Positions 1 to 11,471 of a stretch of DNA of 64,000 nt are shown here, one piece after another. Origin of the DNA: Flaccisagitta enflata (Eukaryota; Chaetognatha; Sagittoidea; Aphragmophora); assembly GCA_965153355.1 (NCBI GenBank), contig OZ231127.1, positions 35,960,001 through 36,024,000 on the forward strand. The letters are read 5' to 3'. The notes beneath the pieces are model-generated. The model was not told where the DNA came from. It saw nothing but the letters and a program-made list of their open reading frames with translations, and did not search any database. Made by a program: the position numbers and the translations under genes. Within the stretch, counting starts at the first letter, position 1, and every line of letters begins with the position of its first letter.

Positions 1-1439
1 TTGTTCCATGAGTAATCTGATTGGTCAGTCTGTTAGTTGGTAAAGCCCACTGTTAGTACTCAAACATAATTTTGATAATCCTCTGTATTTCGAGCGTCTT
101 CAACTTCGTCAGCTTGTGAAAGTTGATGATTCAATGGCGCTCCTCCATGATCTCATGGGGCCCACTTTCACTACAAAGTAACATCGAATATGTAGGAGCA
201 TAGCTTCTAAATGAATTGAGTTGGAGTTGGCCTTGGATTGGTCGCATTCTAAAGAACAAAGACAATCTGAGTTCTGTAACTTCATTCGTTTCAAAGCTGT
301 GCTCCTTTAAAGTTGATTCATGTTTCATGGAGGAGAGGATTTATTTTTCTGAAATGGTAATGGAAAAATCGAGTTCTTTTGAAAAGATATCTAATGGGTA
401 AACATCTTGAAAAGTAACCATAAACAAAGTCAACAGACGAAATTGGAGCTCAAGAGCTGTACAAACCTTTTTTCAGAATTTAATTCTCATTTCAGGCAGA
501 TGAGAAATGTCGTTTTGTAATCGGCGTGTTGGCCTGAAAAACCCTGTACTTACCTCACCATGAATACTTCGAGTTTGCTCAAAGTCACTTATGGAGTAGC
601 CTTTTGGGGAGGCTACTTGAAGTAGCCTACTTCAAGCAGGTACTTGAAGTATGAATTAACAAAAGTTCCTTAAGCAACGCTTAAGTAGTGACCGTGAGCA
701 CTGAACACCCTCCTGGACCGGTTTATTCACTGACTGAAAGAGCAACTCCCTTCCAACTCCAACTAACAATCCCAAGGAAAATGAAAAATGAAATAGTTTT
801 GCTAACAAAGCTTTTCGTATCATATTTTCAACTATGTCGATATATGTCAGTGTGTGCACTTTTACTTTTTTGATTAATACAAACTATTTTCTCCTCACCC
901 ATTTTTTTTTTCCAAACGCTTTTGACAGAGAGGAATCACGTCCTCGCGATAAATGAGAAGGGGAAATTGAAACATCAAATAGACGGCGACCTTCCCTAAC
1001 CCGCGTCCCTGTTTACACGGTCTTAGTTATTTTCGTGTGAGCAATCATTCGTTTCTGATAAATTGTCCGCGGAAAAAAAAGAGAAGAGAAATAAAAAGGA
1101 TAGTAGAAGAGTGATGGAAAAGCAACAGGAAAAGAAAAAAAAAAGATCCACCAAATAAATAGAAAAGAAAGCCGCGAAGATCTCTCTCAAAAAATGAGAA
1201 GAGGGAAGCACCCGCAATAAAAAAAGGTGCTGAAGACACGGGAAAGCGTTTTTTGCCTCTTTATTTTATGGCTTTATGGCCTGATGAATGAGAGGTAGTC
1301 GGAAAGAAAAATATTTCAAAATAACGCCATCATTTGAGACGGTGCTACCTTCTTATTGAGAGCCAAATTTCCCAAGCCGACCATCTATTTATCTATATGA
1401 GCTGTTCGCACCTTCTCTTACGCCCTTGGTGTTTATAAA
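1..1439. other. Unassigned DNA, no gene recognised
   Basis: No convincing reading frame or splice-bounded exon is visible. Bases 20-45 contain GGTCAGTCTGTTAGTTGG, which resembles the core of the F1 repeats and may be a decayed fragment. Bases 596-655 hold small self-complementary words around AGTAGCC/CTACTT. The rest looks like unique non-coding DNA. Confidence 0.5.
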
Positions 1440-1499
1440 TTATAAGAGTAAGCAGTCTTTCCCTTCGCAGAGACACAAACACATTCGAAGGAGGGGGGT

Positions 1500-2805
1500 A
1501 AAGCCGTAAAGGTGAGATGACAGGGTGATTTGGGGATGATGGGTATCGATTTTACGTGGTGGTAGGATCTGGGCAGTGAGTAGGTGAATTGGTGGTGATG
1601 ACGGGGTGATTTGGGGATGAATGGTATCTATTTTTCGTGGTGGTAGGATCTGGGCAGTGAGTAGGTGAATTGATGGTGATGACGGGGTGATTTGAGGGTG
1701 ACGGGTATCTTTTTTTCGTGGTGGTAGGATCTGGGCAGTGAGTAGGTGAATTGGTGGTGATGACGGGGTGATTTGGGGATGAATGGTATCTATTTTTCGT
1801 GGTGGTAGGATCTGGGCAGTGAGTAGGTGAATTGATGGTGATGACGGGGTGATTTGAGGGTGACGGGTATCTTTTTTTCGTGGTGGTAGGATCTGGGCAG
1901 TGAGTAGGTGAATTGGTGGTGATGACGGGGTGATTTGGGGATGAATGGTATCTATTTTTCGTGGTGGTAGGATCTGGGCAGTGAATGGGGGGATTGATGG
2001 TGATGACGGGGTGATTTTGGGGTGAAGGGTATCTTTTTTTTGTGGTGGTAGAATCTGGGCAGTGAGTAGGTGAATTGATGGTGATGACGGGGTGATTTGA
2101 GGGTGACGTGTATCTTTTTTTCGTGGGGGTAGGATCTGGGCAGTGAGTAGGTGAATTGGTGGTGATGACGGGGTGATTTGGGGATGAATGGTATCTATTT
2201 TTCGTGGTGGTAGGATCTGGGCAGTGAATGGGGGGATTGATGGTGATGACGGGGTGATTTTGGGGTGAAGGGTATCTTTTTGTTGTGGTGGTAGGATCTG
2301 GGCAGTGAGTAGGTGAATTGATGGTGATGACGGGGTGATTTGAGGGTGTTGGTATCTTTTTTTCGTGGGGGTAGGATCTGGGCAGTGAGTAGGTGAATTG
2401 GTGGTGATGATGGGGTGATTTGGGGATGAATGGTATCTATTTTTTGTGGTGGTAGGATCTGGGCAGTGAGTAGGTGAATTGATGGTGATGATGGGGTGAT
2501 GACGGGGTGAAGGGTATCTATTTTTTGTGGTGGTAGGATCTGGGCAGTGAGTAGGTGAATTGATGGTGATGACGGGGTGATTTGGGGATGACGGGTATCT
2601 ATTTTTCGTGGTGGTAGGATCTGGGCAGTGAGTAGGTGAATTGGTGGTGATGACAGGGTGATTTGGAGGTAACAGGTATCTATTTTTCGTGATTTTAGGA
2701 TCTGGGACAGTGAGTGCCAATGAGTAGGTGAATTTGTGGTGATGACAGGGTGATTTGGGGGTGACAGGTATCTATTTTTCGTGATGGTAGGATCTGGGGC
2801 AGTGT
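1500..2805. repeat. 81-bp minisatellite, about 16 copies
   Basis: The word GGTAGGATCTGGGCAGTGAG recurs every 81 bp (for example 1561, 1642, 1723). Two unit variants interleave: one with TTGGGGATGAATGGTATCTA, the other with TTGAGGGTGACGGGTATCTT. This suggests dimeric higher-order units and local homogenisation. Because 81 is divisible by three, two minus-strand frames stay open across the array and give a Pro/Ser/Thr-rich 27-residue repeat. I regard that as a by-product of the period, not as a gene. Confidence 0.95.
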
Positions 2806-3463
2806 GGGGGGTGTCGACTTGTGGTTTAAGCATTTGTAGACTGAAACCAATGACACGCCTACGTTGGCTTACAATGAAATAGAAATACCGGTCCGCATCA
2901 GTTACCATCAAAATGCCCGACGTGGTGTGGCAAAACCTAAAAAAGTATAGTGACATATCTTTGGATGGCTTTTCCACAAACCAACAGACAGAGCATTTGA
3001 AACTTTGTGAAAGCCGCAACGGCGGTCAGAATGCTCCTACTCCTCCTACTCTTCCTCTTCCTCTTACGTCTCCTCAAAGGTTGCGGCAAACTCTTCACAG
3101 TCGCACTTTATCCTCGCCTTTCGAAATGCAACATTTGACATTTCTTTGCGGTTTATGAGGCAAGAAGAATGGGGAAAGTACCGGTATAGGAGACAAATTG
3201 GTCAAGGGACAAAACTCATTTTGAGACCGACAACACTTCCCGATCAACAGGAATAAGGTTTTACACTTGAAATGAATAACCACCAGATAAGAATTTTGTT
3301 AGTGACGTGGGATCTTTGTATAGTGCTATAGTGTAGTATAGTACATGCTACTGGACAAAAAAAGGGCCAATGAGAGGATGGACATATGAGAGGAGGAACA
3401 GATGAGCAGATGGACATATGAGAGGATGGACATATGAGAGGATGGTCAGTTGAACCGCCAAAA
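2806..3463. other. Unassigned DNA with a short minisatellite
   Basis: No gene is visible. Bases 3366-3445 carry several imperfect copies of a 15-16-bp unit, GGACATATGAGAGGAT. A CTCCTA/CTTCCT pyrimidine tract lies near 3040-3070. Confidence 0.6.
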
Positions 3464-3976
3464 CAGTCAGTGGACAAAACAAAATAGGTAGAGCTCACTC
3501 TGTTGGCTTTGATCCAACCTACTGTTATTAAACAGCAGGCTGTAAACAACAACTGGTTGTAAAAATTACAGCCGGCTATCATCTTAAAAATCCAACCTTA
3601 ATCGAATAGAATGTGACTAGCATATTCATAATCCAGATGAAATTCTGAGAAGTTTGATATGTCACACTTAACACTTTTTATAAAGAATAATTTTTAAATA
3701 TTATATTATAACTTATTAAACATTGATAAACAATTCTTATTTTTATATAAAAGTATATGTTGTGACATATCAAACTTGTTAGAATTTCACCAGGATTATA
3801 AATTTGCAGGTCTCGTTCTATTTGGTGAAAGTTGGATTTTTGCTAACTTTGTAGCATAACAGCCGGCTGTAATTTTTACAACCAGTTGTTGTTTACAGCC
3901 TGCTGTTTGATAACAGTAGGTTGGATCAAAGTCAACAGAGTGAGCTCTCTACCTATTTTGTTTTGTCCACTGACTG
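3464..3976. mobile_element. Foldback MITE family A, copy 1
   Basis: This 513-bp element is almost a complete hairpin. It begins CAGTCAGTGGACAAAAC and ends with the complement GTTTTGTCCACTGACTG, and the arms continue through the GCTCACTCTGTTGGCTTTGA and CAGCCGGCTGT blocks to an AT-rich centre. AAAA flanks both sides (3460-3463, 3977-3980), consistent with a 4-bp target-site duplication. No transposase frame is present, so it is non-autonomous. A second, heavily interrupted copy lies at 25626-30113. The superfamily is not assigned. Confidence 0.85.
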
Positions 3977-4224
3977 AAAAAGGTCGACAACCCAACAAAC
4001 TTCTTAAAGTGCAACTTTAGGCGTGTATGATCATTGGAAATGGCTGCAGAAGAGAAACCCAAAAACTAAATGGGAAATGTGCATTAGAAGGAAGAAAAAA
4101 TAGCGCATGAAAAGAAAGGGCGTGAAATGCTGACATAAACACGATGAAACTCTTAAATTGTTTTTTATGGGACAACGAATGTCTTAACTAATGCTAGCCA
4201 GGGGATATGCCGGCTAAAAAGAAA

Positions 4225-4566
4225 AACAAGGCCAAGTAGTGGCCAATATGTACGCCCCGCTGAATAAATGAACGTTTTCGATGAATCGATGAATGAATGA
4301 ATGAATGAATGAATGAATGAATGAATGAATGAATGAATGAATAAATGAATGAATGAATGAATGAATGAATGAATGAATGAATGAATGAATGAATGAATGA
4401 ATGAATGAAAGCGGAAAGGCATGCGAGGTAACAAAAATGGAGAAAGACGCCAAAATCGGCAGTTTTGCGCGGTTTTAGCGTTTGCGAGACGGACCAACAG
4501 ACAGAGAGACCGACGAACCGACGAACAGACATGACCTCTTACATGTGCGAGAACGCCCATAAAATC
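4225..4566 (+). mobile_element. F1 repeat, (AATG)n-core subtype
   Basis: Starts AACAAGGCCAAGTAGTGGCCAATA, carries an (AATG)n array at 4290-4410, then a GACC/GACG-rich tract, and ends in a degenerate hairpin (CATGTGCGAGAACGCCCAT) followed by AAAA. Closest in layout to the copy at 37255-37529. Confidence 0.75.
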
Positions 4567-5072
4567 TTCGGACATTGAACCTGCTCGTGCTTCAACATTT
4601 CTCGGCGAAGAAAATGAAAGGTTTCTAGGTAAGGGAACAAAGATTGCACTTTTTGGTGTTCTTTTCAAATGCAAAAAAAAAGCCAACTATCGTATTTCCA
4701 TTCCAATTTACTCAGCATTCATTTGCGACTTCGTGCCCACAACATTTTGCAGAAATTGCACGTTTTCTCCCATTTTACCAACCAAGCTAAGTGAGCGTGG
4801 TACTTTAAGAAAAAGATTCCATCATTTTTGGAAGGCTGGTTTCACGGCCTTTACCGTTTTTAGGCGACTACCCCCTTTAGGGTTGACGCAGGCCAGTATA
4901 TTCTTGCGTTCCCCCCCCCCCCTGGAGATGGGGAAGGAAATCAAAGGGGGAAAAAAGAGAAAAAAAAGAAGTTTGGGGAAAATATAACTTTTTACAGTAC
5001 CAAATCATAAAACTCACTCAGTAAAACACAATTTAACACTATTTAAACCATAACTACATAGTTTTATTGCTA
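4567..5072. other. Unassigned DNA
   Basis: No gene or recognised repeat. A run of C at about 4911-4922 and a purine-rich AAGGGGG/AAAAAG stretch follow one another near 4911-4980. Confidence 0.5.
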
Positions 5073-5633
5073 CAGTATGATTCATCTCGACTGTAACATT
5101 TCATGACGGCATTGCTAAAAAAGTAATAAAGATAATCTAATTCTGAAAAAAGTCTCTGTTAGGTAATGATTTGGCATTTTATGATAATTGATGCCCAGGA
5201 TTTTTTTAGAAAATCTAAACCCCTAAAATTCTAATGGACCGATAATCATGCTTAGCAAAACAAACATTTTTGTGACTTTATAAAAAAAAATTTTTCTTGG
5301 AATTGCTTTAATTTTCTAAAAATTTCCACTTTTTGATATCAAATAGGTCTCAAATATGAATCATATTGATGTAGTTTAAGGTTAAAGTGAGAAAAATTGT
5401 AATTGGATATAGTTTTGTGAAAAAAACACAGAAAAATGACTTTTTTTAGCAAAATTTGCTAGAAAGTCTTTTATGTTTAAAAAGTATCAAAATTTGATAG
5501 AAAAGTCTGGGAAATAGTTTATCATAAAATGCCAAGCAATTACTTTTCATATGTTTTTTTCAGAATTGAACAGTCTGTATTAGTTTTTGAGCAATGCCGT
5601 CGTGAAATGTTACAGTCGAGATGGATCATACTG
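5073..5633. mobile_element. TA-flanked foldback MITE (CAGTATG ends)
   Basis: The left arm (CAGTATGATTCATCTCGACT...) matches the complement of the right arm through GACGGCATTGCT, and the arms continue inward imperfectly (ATTTGGCATTTTATGATAA near 5169, TTATCATAAAATGCCAAGCA near 5520). TA lies on both sides (5071-5072, 5634-5635). TA target duplication plus a CAGT start is typical of Tc1/mariner-derived MITEs. There is no transposase. Some plus-strand reading frames inside it are fortuitous. Confidence 0.88.
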
Positions 5634-5865
5634 TATAAGGGGAAGAAAACCATGGATGTAAAAACGCGACGCGGCGCGTCGGGGGGAAGAAAATCAAAGG
5701 CAGGGGGGGGGGGAATCAAAAGCGACTCAAGAATATACACCCCTGGGTTGACGACCTGTGGCGTTGTACCTCAATTCTTTACAAAAGCCTATGGCATAGG
5801 GCTAAGGCTATGGATCCGCTAATGATGGTCCCTATTGCCTCTTAAGGATGCCAAAGAAGCACATG

Positions 5866-5887
5866 GAGAGAGAGAGAGAGAGAGAGA
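5866..5887. repeat. (GA)n microsatellite
   Basis: Short perfect GA dinucleotide run just left of an F2 element. Confidence 0.95.
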
Positions 5888-5900
5888 TAAGATGATGGGA

Positions 5901-6345
5901 ATGGCAGCAGCCCCGAAGGAGCTGATGACCTATGATTAGGCTAATGGGAAATAGTAGGCTTTTGGGCTATGACTGGATTCCCAAGACAGAGATTTGGGTC
6001 TATGCTGCAAGCTTGAGATTAAATGCTGAGGTTTTAGCCTTAAAGTTATGCTTAGGGCTTCTGGGCCAAGATTGGGCTAGAGTTTAGGCTCTGAGTTTAT
6101 GGTTAGAGTTTTGTGATTTGGGCCTCGAGGCTAAGATCTGAGCCTTGAGGCTAAGATTTTAGCGTTTAAACTGGGATTCAGGCCTCTAGGCAGAATTTCA
6201 GGCCATAAGGCTAGGATTTGGGCCCTGATGCTGAAATTTGAGGAGGCGGCGAGAAAGACAAACTTCAAAGAAGGAGAAGGAGAAATTTTCCCGAATTTCC
6301 TAATGTGGAAGCATAGGTCATCGATCTCTTCGAGGCCGATGCCCA
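5901..6345. mobile_element. F2 inverted-end minisatellite element
   Basis: Left end GGCAGCAGCCCCGAAGGAGC followed by TGATGACCTATG. The right end carries the complement, CATAGGTCATCG and GGCCGATGCCC. Between them are degenerate units of about 20 bp of the form GGCTAAGATTTGGGCCT. No coding content. Confidence 0.82.
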
Positions 6346-6595
6346 AAATGGAGAAGAAATCGATATTCCCCTGCCTCTACGAGAAAAAAAGATCGATTTC
6401 TTCCCACTTGAAAGTTCCGCACTCGGTTTGTTTGGTGATAATCGTTGCCTTAAGCTGAAACAAAAGCAACGTGTAAATGAGAAAGAAGGGAAAAGAACGA
6501 ATAATATGAAGAGTGCCTAATTGCCTCCAAGTAGGCAAATGTTTCTGTCAAAAGCTAGAGAAAAAAAAGTGGAAAAGCAACAACGCATTCTTTTT
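6346..6595. other. Unassigned DNA
   Basis: No gene or named repeat seen between the F2 copy and the F1 copy. Confidence 0.5.
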
Positions 6596-6766
6596 AACAA
6601 GGCCGGATACACGGCCCCCAGTTTCGGACGGGTGGGCAGGGGCGGAAATGCGCGTTTTCCCACTTTTCGACTCGTGCTCACCAACGGACCGACCAACGGA
6701 CCGACCAACGGACCGACCAACAGACGGACAAAGCCTCTTATAGAGTTGCGTGTCCGCAACTAAAAA
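6596..6766 (+). mobile_element. F1 repeat, GTTGCGGAC subtype
   Basis: Begins AACAAGGCCGGATACACGG. The 5' word is AGTTTCGGAC, followed by GGGTGGGCAGG. The core is a short CCAACGGACCGA array. The 3' hairpin is GAGTTGCGTGTCCGCAACT followed by AAAAA. The 5' word matches the complement of the right hairpin arm at 9 of 10 positions. Confidence 0.9.
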
Positions 6767-7229
6767 TGATCAAACACTTTTACTTGTGGTTACTCAGTCG
6801 AGAATTGGTTTTTGAGTTCAATGCAAATGAGTTCGCCGTTTATCACGACAATGAGCAAGGAAGACTGCACTAAATATAACCATGAGTAATCCCCGTGTGT
6901 TTGCCGCATAAAGTTTAGCGGGTATTTACTACGCCGTCTTTACTACTACCAACTTCGAAATTTCATAGGCTGATAGCACCCATTCATCAAATTTCTACGG
7001 CGCTTATGTGTTACGCAATTTGCGGCTGGTCCCGTATTATTGCAGACGTACGAGTGTACGTTTGCTATGTAGTAAAACTATCGTGGCAAAGTTGCGCGGA
7101 AACAGCTATGAATATTGGATATTGCAGAAAGCAACGAGAAAATGAAGCCGTAGACGAGCACCAATCTTGGCAAAAAAAGGAAAAGGAAAATGGGGGGAAA
7201 ACCGGGAAAGAGAGGTCAACGCGGGATCA

Positions 7230-7232
<3 letters not shown>
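6767..7232. other. Unassigned DNA
   Basis: Unique-looking non-coding DNA. No splice-bounded exon or repeat family recognised. Confidence 0.5.

Positions 7233-7317
<85 letters not shown>
7233..7317. repeat. (GA)n microsatellite
   Basis: About 85 bp of perfect GA repeats. It is followed by GGACCAACAGACGGACGG and AAAGCCTCTAAAACT, a probable F1 tail remnant (7318-7365). Confidence 0.95.
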
Positions 7318-7319
<2 letters not shown>

Positions 7320-7476
7320 CGGACCAACAGACGGACGGCCAAAGCCTCTAAAACTAAAAAAGATTAAAAGTCTGTGACTAAAAAAATGAAAAATGGAAAC
7401 CAAGAATTGCAAAACCCAAAAGGCAATGAAAGGAGATTAGGAATTAAGTTTGAAACGAGAACCACGCAAAGTTAAG

Positions 7477-7553
<77 letters not shown>

Positions 7554-7562
7554 GCTGTTGGT
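7477..7562. repeat. (TTG)n microsatellite
   Basis: Perfect TTG trinucleotide array. Confidence 0.95.
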
Positions 7563-7879
7563 GTAGTAGTTGTGTTCTTTTTTCTTTTCTTTTTTTTCTT
7601 GTTGTGTAGTGAAAAGACAAAAGCGACAGGTGACAAAGAAGAGATTGGATAAGACTTAGAGAGAAGACTTTTCCCCCTTTCTTTGGCTTGGAAGGCCTTC
7701 AACTAGAGTAGGAAACAAATTGGAGGTAGAAGTAGGTCCGATCATCCCCAGAGTCCAGACTCCATGACACGGCCACTGTATTAGCACAGCGTTTTTAGTC
7801 GCGTGCACGCGACTCTACAACCCGCTTTGTCCGTCGGTCTGTCGGTCTGTCGGTCACACTTTACTTTTTTTATCAATTT

Positions 7880-8325
7880 TATTTCTTTAAGTCATTTTTA
7901 GTCATTCTAAGTCATTCTAAGTCATTTTAAGTCATTTTAAGTCATTTTAAGTCATTTTAAGTCAATTTAAGTCATTATTGTCATTTTAGTCAATATAGTC
8001 CTTTTCATCATTTTAAGTCATTCTAAGTCATTTTAAGTTATTCTCAGTCATTTCAAGTGATTATAAGTCATTTCAAGTGATTTCAAGGCATTTTACGTCA
8101 TTTTAAGTCATTATTGTCATTTTAGTCAATATAATTCTTTTCATCATTTTAAGTCATTTTAAGTCATTATAAGTCATTTTATGTCGTTATAAGTCATTAT
8201 AAGTCATTAGAAGTCATTTTAAATCATTTTAAGTCATTTTTAGTCATTTTTAGTCATTCTAAGCCCTAAGTCCTAAGTCCTAAGTCATTTTAATCATTTT
8301 AGTCAATATAGTCAGTTCACTTTTT
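7880..8325. repeat. AAGTCATTTT decamer array
   Basis: Degenerate tandem units of 9-10 bp (AAGTCATTTT and variants), part of the expanded core of the F1 copy at 7792-10275. Confidence 0.93.
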
Positions 8326-8329
8326 ATTT

Positions 8330-9312
8330 ACATGATTATAGGTAATTATAGGTAATTATGCAATTTTGGGTAATCATAGGTTATTATAGGTCATTATGCA
8401 ATTATAGGTAATCATAGGTCATTAAAGGTAATCATAGGCCATTAAAGGTAATTATAGGTCATTATATAATTATAGGTAATTATAGGTCATTATTGGTGAT
8501 TATAGGTCAGTATGTAATCAAAGGTAATTATATGTAGTAAAAAGTCATTATAGGTAATTATAGGTTATTATAGGTCATTATGTACTTAAAGGTCATTATA
8601 GGTCATAATAGGTAATTACAGGTCATCATAGGTCATTAAGCAATTAAAGGTCATTATTGGTAATAATAGGTCATTATGTAATTATAGATAATTATAGGTG
8701 ATTAAAGGTAATCATAGATCATTATAGGTAATTATAGGTCATTATGTAATTTTAGGTAACTATAGGTCATCATAGGTAATTATAGGTATTTATAGGTAAT
8801 TGTAGGTCATTTTGAAATTATGGGTAAATTTAGGTAATCAAAGGTCATTAAAGGTAATTATAGGTCATTATAGGTAGTTATATGTCAATAGACAATTATA
8901 GGTAATTATAGGTCATTATTTAATCATAGGTAATTATAGCTAATCATAGGTAATTATAGGAAATTATAGGTCATTATGAAATTATAGGTAATTAAAGCTA
9001 ATCATAGGTAATTATAGGTAATTATAGGTCATTATGCAATTATAGGTAATTATAGGTAAGCATAGGTCATTTTGTTATTATAGGTAATTATGGGTAATCA
9101 TAGGTCATTATCGGTAATTATTGGTCCATATGTGATTATAGGTAATTATAGGTCTTTATAGGTACGTATAGGTCATTAGTTAATCATAGGTAATTATAGG
9201 TAATTATAGATAATCATAGGTCATTATAGGTCATTATAGGATCTTATAGGTCATTATGTTATTAAAGGTAATTATGGGTAATCATACGTCATTATAGGTA
9301 ATTATTGGTCCA
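8330..9312. repeat. ATTATAGGTA decamer array
   Basis: About 1 kb of degenerate 10-11-bp units (TAATTATAGGT, TCATTATAGGT). The same array resumes at 10061-10200 beyond the hAT-like insertion, showing that the two parts were once contiguous. Confidence 0.93.
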
Positions 9313-9320
9313 TATGTAAG

Positions 9321-9556
9321 CAGAGAAAGCAGGCCCGGAGCCGGAATGGAGCCGGATGCGGTGGACGCGGCGTTTTTTCGGGGACGCGGGCGCGGAGGCG
9401 CTCTGAAAAATTCAGGAAAGGGGGGCGCGGAGCCGGAGCCGTTTGCAACAATGCTGACCAAGACGCGGACGCGGATGCGGCATTTTTCGACCGCATCCTC
9501 GTGTCCGTAATTCTTTTCTTTCAGATCACTCTTTTTTTTTCCTCTTTTTTTCTTCC

Positions 9557-9655
<99 letters not shown>

Positions 9656-10060
9656 CTTTCTTCTCTCTCTTTCTATGTTCCATTCTTACTTCCTTCTTTC
9701 TTTCATTTCTTTCTTCCTATCCTTCTGTGTATGTTTGCTAAATTAGTTTTGCTGAATGCAAAACTAGAAGTGATGGAAGTAGTAACTAGTCACGGAGGGC
9801 TCAAAAGGCCCTCAACTATTTCTCTGGTGAAAGATGGTGAGATACTGTTAAGTGAGACGCGGACGCGGAAATGACGCGGAACCGGCAAAAATTCCTGGAG
9901 GTGGAGCCGGAGCCGGAGGTGAAATTTCAGGGAAGGAGGACGCGGAACCGGAATTGGGAGACAAGGGAAAAATGAGGTCGCGGAATGGATTGGAACCGGC
10001 ACTTGCATTGGTGGATAAGGAGTGGTCGCGGGGCGATTTTCACCGCGACCACGACCTCTG
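9321..10060. mobile_element. hAT-like non-autonomous element
   Basis: Flanked by the 8-bp direct repeat TATGTAAG (9313-9320 and 10061-10068), the hAT duplication length. The ends are CAGAG.../...CTCTG. The interior has GCGGACGCGG/GGAGCCGGAGCC words, a (CTTT)n array (9555-9660) and no transposase. The same mix of GCGG-type hexamers and a TTTC array occurs in the hAT-like element at 18129-18854. Confidence 0.85.
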
Positions 10061-10275
10061 TATGTAAGTATAGGTAATCATTAGTCTTTATAAGTACTTA
10101 TAGGTCATTATTTAATTTGGGTAAAGTTAGGTAATTATAGGTCATTATAGGCATTTATAGGTCAATAGGAAATTATAGTCATTATCGTCATAACAGGAAA
10201 TAACGTACTCAAATAATTAGGCGATTATGTAATTAAGTGAGTCTCGCACGCGACTTATAGGTGTTGGCCTTGTTA

Positions 10276-10420
10276 TTTTTCTCGCTCGCTCTCTCTCGCT
10301 CTCTCGCTCTCCCTCTCTCTGTACATACTTTTTGTCTCTCTCTCTCCCTCCCTCTCTCCCTCTCTCCCTCCCTCTCCCTCTCTCTTTGTGTACATATTTT
10401 TGTCGTCTTGTGTTACTTCG
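10276..10420. repeat. CT-rich low-complexity tract
   Basis: Imperfect CTCTCT/CCCT pyrimidine tract with two copies of a TGTACATA word. Confidence 0.85.
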
Positions 10421-10599
10421 TTGAGCTCTTAAAAAAAAACCATTGTTTCCACTGCTGATGGCAATGTCAGGGGCGTTCCCCTTGATAATGCAGACAAATC
10501 CCGACTGACGGACCGTTTACTATGCCAATGAGTCGTTAGGGCATCACCGTTGACTCACTTTTGCTTTTTTTGCTTCTCTTTCCAGAAAAAAAAATTAAC

Positions 10600-10852
<253 letters not shown>

Positions 10853-10977
10853 TTTCATGAATGATTTGTCACGTCATTGCTGTTGCCTTACAACGATTGC
10901 CCGATCAAATATTTTCTTTCTTTTCCCTTTTGATGTATAACCATGATATATAACAAGTTTTATCAAATACAAATCTC

Positions 10978-11174
10978 CACGCGACAGCGAGCATTTGTGT
11001 GCGAACCAACGAACTGTCCGTCCGTCGGTCCGTCCGTCCGTCCGTCACACTTTACTTTTTCGGCGTTTATGGGGTTTTTGGCTATACCGCTCCCGCCCAA
11101 ATGCTCCACTGACCTAAAATATGGCCCCTGCCCACCCGCACGCGACTGGGGTAGCCGTGTATCCGGCCTTGTTA
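10978..11174 (-). mobile_element. F1 repeat, GTCGCGTGC subtype
   Basis: On the minus strand: AACAAGGCCGGATACACGG, CTACCCCAGTCGCGTGCGG, GTGGGCAGGGGC, AAAAAGTAAAGTGTGACGG, then GGAC units. The terminal hairpin is degraded near 10980-10990. Confidence 0.85.
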
Positions 11175-11361
11175 AATACTTATTTTCAAAAAAAAAGAAA
11201 AAAAAAGAATAACGAAACCACAGCCGAAAGTATAACTCGCAAGTCGCAGCAACGAACGCAAGACTCAGAAATTGTTCCTTGACTTTCTCTTTTCTGTCCA
11301 TGACAGCGTCGGTTTCCAGTGTTGGAAAACATACAAAAATGATTTATAACAAATGATTTAC

Positions 11362-11471
11362 TTGTACTCTTCTGCAAACACGTATACTTTATTATTTGGT
11401 TGTTTATGGAATTGGATTGTACTTTTCTGAAAACATGTATACTTTATTATTTGGTTGTTTATGGAATTGGA
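11362..11471. repeat. 55-bp tandem duplication
   Basis: Two adjacent copies of a 55-bp unit (TTGTACT...TATACTTTATTATTTGG...) with few differences. Confidence 0.9.

Larger units (their letters stand above)
7792..10275 (-). mobile_element. Giant F1 copy with a 2.3-kb tandem core
   Basis: Read on the minus strand, the ends are standard F1: AACAAGGCC at 10275, a 5' word AGTCGCGTGC near 10240, then at the far end a short GACC/GACA tract, GTAGAG and the hairpin AGTCGCGTGCACGCGACT with AAAAA at 7792. The 5' word is a perfect 10/10 complement of the right hairpin arm. Instead of about 100 bp, the core holds kilobases of AAGTCATTTT-type and ATTATAGGTA-type decamers plus a hAT-like insertion at 9321-10060. 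I infer one F1 unit whose core expanded. Confidence 0.75.

Noticed and set aside
1440-2720. 426-codon minus-strand frame
   Set aside because: It is the 81-bp minisatellite read in an open frame; there is no start context, domain or splice support.
7880-9312. Regular short repeats resembling a CRISPR array
   Set aside because: The units are 9-11 bp, degenerate and without unique spacers, in a eukaryotic context.
10440-10475. Minus-strand HCHQQ, which recalls a later SGSM motif
   Set aside because: A stop directly precedes it, there are no splice sites and no neighbouring conserved residues; treated as chance.
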